DNA from: DASXAQ01 sp036406615
GTDB taxonomy: Bacteria; Actinomycetota; UBA4738
Direction of reading: 5' to 3'
Assembly: GCA_036406615.1 (NCBI GenBank)
Contig: DASXAQ010000029.1
Coordinates: 1 to 14,713 of the forward strand
DNA: 14,713 nucleotides
Part shown: in pieces, positions 13,061 to 14,713 of the stretch
How positions within the stretch are numbered: the stretch's first letter is position 1
Layout: each line of letters opens with the position of its first letter
Position numbers and translations under genes: made by a program
The notes under the pieces: model-generated
Databases searched by the model: none
Seen by the model: the letters and a program-made list of their open reading frames with translations, nothing else
Told to the model about the DNA's origin: nothing

Positions 13061-13612
13061 GTGAGCCCCGACGATCGAGACTCGGATCGGCCTCGCAGCA
13101 CCATGCGAATGGCGCCCCGGCCCGTCCGGCGAGCGGGGCCGGTCACCCGGCAAGGCTGGGCCCGGCGAATCGCCATCGCGCTTCTGACCGCGATCGTCCT
13201 GCTGGGCCTGTTCGACGTCTTCGGACAGGGCGCGGTCACCACCTCGGCGAGAACGCCGGCGGCGGCGATCAGCGTCAACTCTCCCGCGCGCGCACGGGGG
13301 GGGCTGCTGTTCACCACCCAGATCGTGGTGCGGGCGATCCAGCCGGTGGGTCACCTGCGCCTGGTCCTGTCGGATGGATGGTTCGAGGGGATGACGTTCA
13401 ATGGCCTCGCGCCGCAGCCAGCGGTGGAGAAGAGCCTGGACGGCTCAATGTTCCTCGGCTACGGCAAGCTCAATCCGGGTGAGCAGCTGACCGTGTGGAT
13501 CTCCTGGCAGGTGAATCCCACATCGGCGGGCCTTCGGACCCAGGACGTCACCGTGTTGGACGGGGAACGAACGCTCGTGGCCGTCCACCGAACGCTCACG
13601 ATCTTCCCCTGA
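13061..13612 (+). CDS. Membrane-anchored exported protein of unknown function
   Basis: A 183-residue protein. Residues 1-34 are basic and cytoplasmic, 35-55 (RRIAIALLTAIVLLGLFDVFG) form one membrane helix, and 60-183 would be extracytoplasmic: a strand-rich domain with TTQIVVRAIQPVGHLRLVLSD (85-105), GWFEGMTFNG, GEQLTVWISWQV (140-151) and TLVAVHRTLTIF, reminiscent of an immunoglobulin-like fold. No family name is recognised. GTG 13061 lacks a good ribosome site; ATG 13103 or ATG 13109 in frame would still keep the helix. It is followed after 12 bases by a DUF421 gene on the same strand, so the pair is probably one operon and may form one membrane complex. Confidence 0.68.
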   Translation: MSPDDRDSDRPRSTMRMAPRPVRRAGPVTRQGWARRIAIALLTAIVLLGLFDVFGQGAVTTSARTPAAAISVNSPARARGGLLFTTQIVVRAIQPVGHLRLVLSDGWFEGMTFNGLAPQPAVEKSLDGSMFLGYGKLNPGEQLTVWISWQVNPTSAGLRTQDVTVLDGERTLVAVHRTLTIFP

Positions 13613-13624
13613 GGAGGGAGCCCC

Positions 13625-14068
13625 ATGGACCTCGTGCTCCGCATGGCCGTCGTCTACCTGTTCGTGCTGCTGCTCACACGCCTCCTCGGCCGGCGCGAGC
13701 TCTCGTCGCTCCAGCCCTTCGACGTCATCTTCCTGGTGGTGATCGGCGACCTCATCCAGCAGGGCGTCACGCAGAACGACCTGTCGGTGACCGGCATCTT
13801 CCTGGTGCTGTCCACGCTGGTCGTCCTGCTGGTCGCCACCTCCTATCTGACCTTTCGGTTCCGCCGGCTGCGGCCCGTGCTGGAGGGACGCCCGATCGTC
13901 CTGGTGCAGCGCGGGCAGCTCATCGAGGAGAACCTCCGCCGCGAGCGGCTGACCCAGGACGACGTCGTCGAGCAGGCGAGGCTCAACCAGATCGAGTCGC
14001 TGGATCAGGTGAAGTGGGCGGTGCTCGAGAGCTCGGGGCAGATCAGCTTCATCAAGCAGAACGGGTGA
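13625..14068 (+). CDS. DUF421/YetF-like membrane protein
   Basis: A 147-residue protein. The N-terminus has three predicted helices (about 4-20, 33-48, 55-75) around the family block TRLLGRRELSSLQPFDVIFL (18-37), followed by a cytoplasmic or peripheral C-terminal domain with RPVLEGRPIVLVQRGQLIEE (83-102), a LNQIESLDQVKWAVLESSG stretch (119-137) and ISFI. This is the YetF/YcaP (DUF421) architecture, known in Bacillus and enterobacteria as a membrane protein family of unclear role. The length is normal to slightly short. The start ATG 13625 is preceded by GGAGGGAG (13613-13620). It follows the exported-protein gene by 12 bases and converges with a small membrane-protein gene, whose stop lies 2 bases after its own. 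Confidence 0.88.
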   Translation: MDLVLRMAVVYLFVLLLTRLLGRRELSSLQPFDVIFLVVIGDLIQQGVTQNDLSVTGIFLVLSTLVVLLVATSYLTFRFRRLRPVLEGRPIVLVQRGQLIEENLRRERLTQDDVVEQARLNQIESLDQVKWAVLESSGQISFIKQNG

Positions 14069-14070
14069 GG

Positions 14071-14253
14071 TCAGATCCGCGCCTTCGTGTGCAGGTAGAA
14101 GATCCCGCCGAGGATGATGTCGGCGAACCCGAGCAGCGCCTCGAACAGGTCGCGTTCGAGCACGCCGATGACTCCGCCGACTGTGCCGAACGTCGACAGG
14201 GCGATGCCGCCGATCTTGAGCGCGCGTGCAGGACGAAGCCTGGTGGGCTTCAC
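14071..14253 (-). CDS. 60-residue two-helix membrane protein, unknown
   Basis: A predicted 60-residue protein with a basic N-terminus (MKPTRLRPARALK) and two hydrophobic stretches, about 14-28 (IGGIALSTFGTVGGV) and 36-54 (LFEALLGFADIILGGIFYL), ending in a basic tail. The GTG at 14253 is chosen because GGAGG (complement of 14261-14265) lies exactly 7 bases upstream. A longer frame beginning at ATG 14283 has no spaced ribosome site. It converges with the DUF421 gene with 2 bases between stops. Function is unknown. Confidence 0.6.
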   Translation of the reverse strand: MKPTRLRPARALKIGGIALSTFGTVGGVIGVLERDLFEALLGFADIILGGIFYLHTKARI

Positions 14254-14447
14254 GGGTCCACCTCCGGTTCGGGAAGATGCCATTGTCCCATGCGCCTGCG
14301 CGCCGGAGGTTTCCGCGGCGTTAATCCGTCGCAACGATGCGATTACGCGCCGGCGCGATCGATTCGTGACCGTGGGGAAAAGCCGGTAGGTTGATCGCGA
14401 ACGCCGGCCGCGCGGGTCGCGAACCCGGGGGGAGTGCGCACGACGCC

Positions 14448-14713
14448 ATGACCGCATCGCTCGACGACGAACTCGATCAGCTGTTCACGCGTTCTCCGGG
14501 CGAGTTCGTCGCCGCGCGCAACGAGCTGGCGAAACAGCTCAAGCAGGACGGCCGCGACGCCGACGCCGCGACGGTCAAGGCGCTGCGGCGTCCGACGGTG
14601 GCGGCGTGGGCCGTCAACGAGGTTGCACGGCGGGCACCGGGCGACGTTCGGGAGCTGCTGGATGCGGGAGCGGCGCTTCGGACCGCGCAGCGCCGGATCG
14701 TGTCCGGCGGGTC
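14448..14713 (+). CDS. Conserved actinobacterial hypothetical protein (5' part, cut by window end)
   Basis: The first 88 residues of a gene that runs off the right edge. The sequence MTASLDDELDQLF, then TRSPGEFVAARNELAKQLK, and TVKALRRPTVAAWAVNEVAR (42-61) is the conserved opening of a widespread actinobacterial hypothetical family, recognised by the LRRPTVAAWAVNxxAR block. No function is known to me. It is helical and charged, with no signal peptide or membrane helix in the visible part. ATG 14448 is preceded by a GGGGGGAG tract (14427-14434), 13 bases away, longer than ideal. A TAGGTT (14387-14392) with a poor upstream -35 could be the promoter. Nothing else is seen in the 194-base gap to its left. 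Confidence 0.8.
   Translation, partial: MTASLDDELDQLFTRSPGEFVAARNELAKQLKQDGRDADAATVKALRRPTVAAWAVNEVARRAPGDVRELLDAGAALRTAQRRIVSGG

Noticed and set aside
10498..13317. 939-residue minus-strand open frame
   Set aside because: It lies antisense to four well-supported plus-strand genes and translates to Arg/Pro/Ala/Ser-rich sequence, a common by-product of GC-rich coding DNA.
1..14713. Mobile element, CRISPR array, tRNA or rRNA
   Set aside because: I saw no transposase or integrase motif, no array of regularly spaced repeats, and no cloverleaf or rRNA-like sequence when reading both strands; a covariance-model search was not possible.

Overview
The window is GC-rich throughout, with strong GGAGG-type ribosome-binding sites, frequent GTG starts, 4-base stop/start overlaps and densely packed short operons. 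Together with the protein families seen (an actinobacterial-type GTP cyclohydrolase II carrying GHEGRGIGL, a DUF7218-like basic protein, the AWAVNE-type C-terminal partial protein, a multidomain SpoIIE phosphatase), this points to a soil-type or deep-branching actinobacterium. A GC-rich chloroflexote cannot be excluded from sequence alone. No rRNA, tRNA, CRISPR array, insertion sequence or phage gene was seen, so this looks like chromosomal sequence.

Layout: (1) 1-353, no convincing gene, one 20-bp tandem repeat. (2) 354-2789, plus strand: hemerythrin-domain protein, a protein of the conserved TM-helix (MscS-associated) family, and an AI-2E-type permease whose true start may be a non-canonical ATC. 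(3) 2923-4029, a secreted seven-bladed beta-propeller, closed by a strong terminator hairpin. (4) 4186-4962, a nucleotidyltransferase, convergent with a small one-helix membrane protein. (5) 5248-8528, a regulatory island: a minus-strand operon of a STAS anti-anti-sigma protein and an XRE-type regulator, a minus-strand C2H2 zinc-finger protein, and a plus-strand kinase-PAS-GAF-SpoIIE phosphatase. This is the set of parts expected of a partner-switching stress or signal module. (6) 8556-8780, a small basic protein. (7) 8786-13014, a divergent locus: leftward, a GTP cyclohydrolase II fused to a RibD-type reductase with no deaminase; rightward, a tightly coupled operon of a BchC-like dehydrogenase, a PTPS/QueD-fold protein without the usual catalytic Cys and His, a GT4 glycosyltransferase and a 55-residue Cys-rich protein. 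(8) 13061-14068, a membrane-anchored exported protein plus a DUF421/YetF membrane protein, convergent with a 60-residue membrane protein. (9) 14448-end, a partial conserved actinobacterial protein.

The best candidate for an undescribed system is region 7. GTP opened by cyclohydrolase II and reduced in the same polypeptide would yield a ribitylamino-pyrimidine or a related product. A dehydrogenase, a PTPS-fold protein with an altered active site and a glycosyltransferase could then process it. That pathway is an inference from domain content and gene order. From memory, a related cyclohydrolase II/PTPS-homologue neighbourhood exists in Streptomyces coelicolor (SCO6650-SCO6655); this should be checked.
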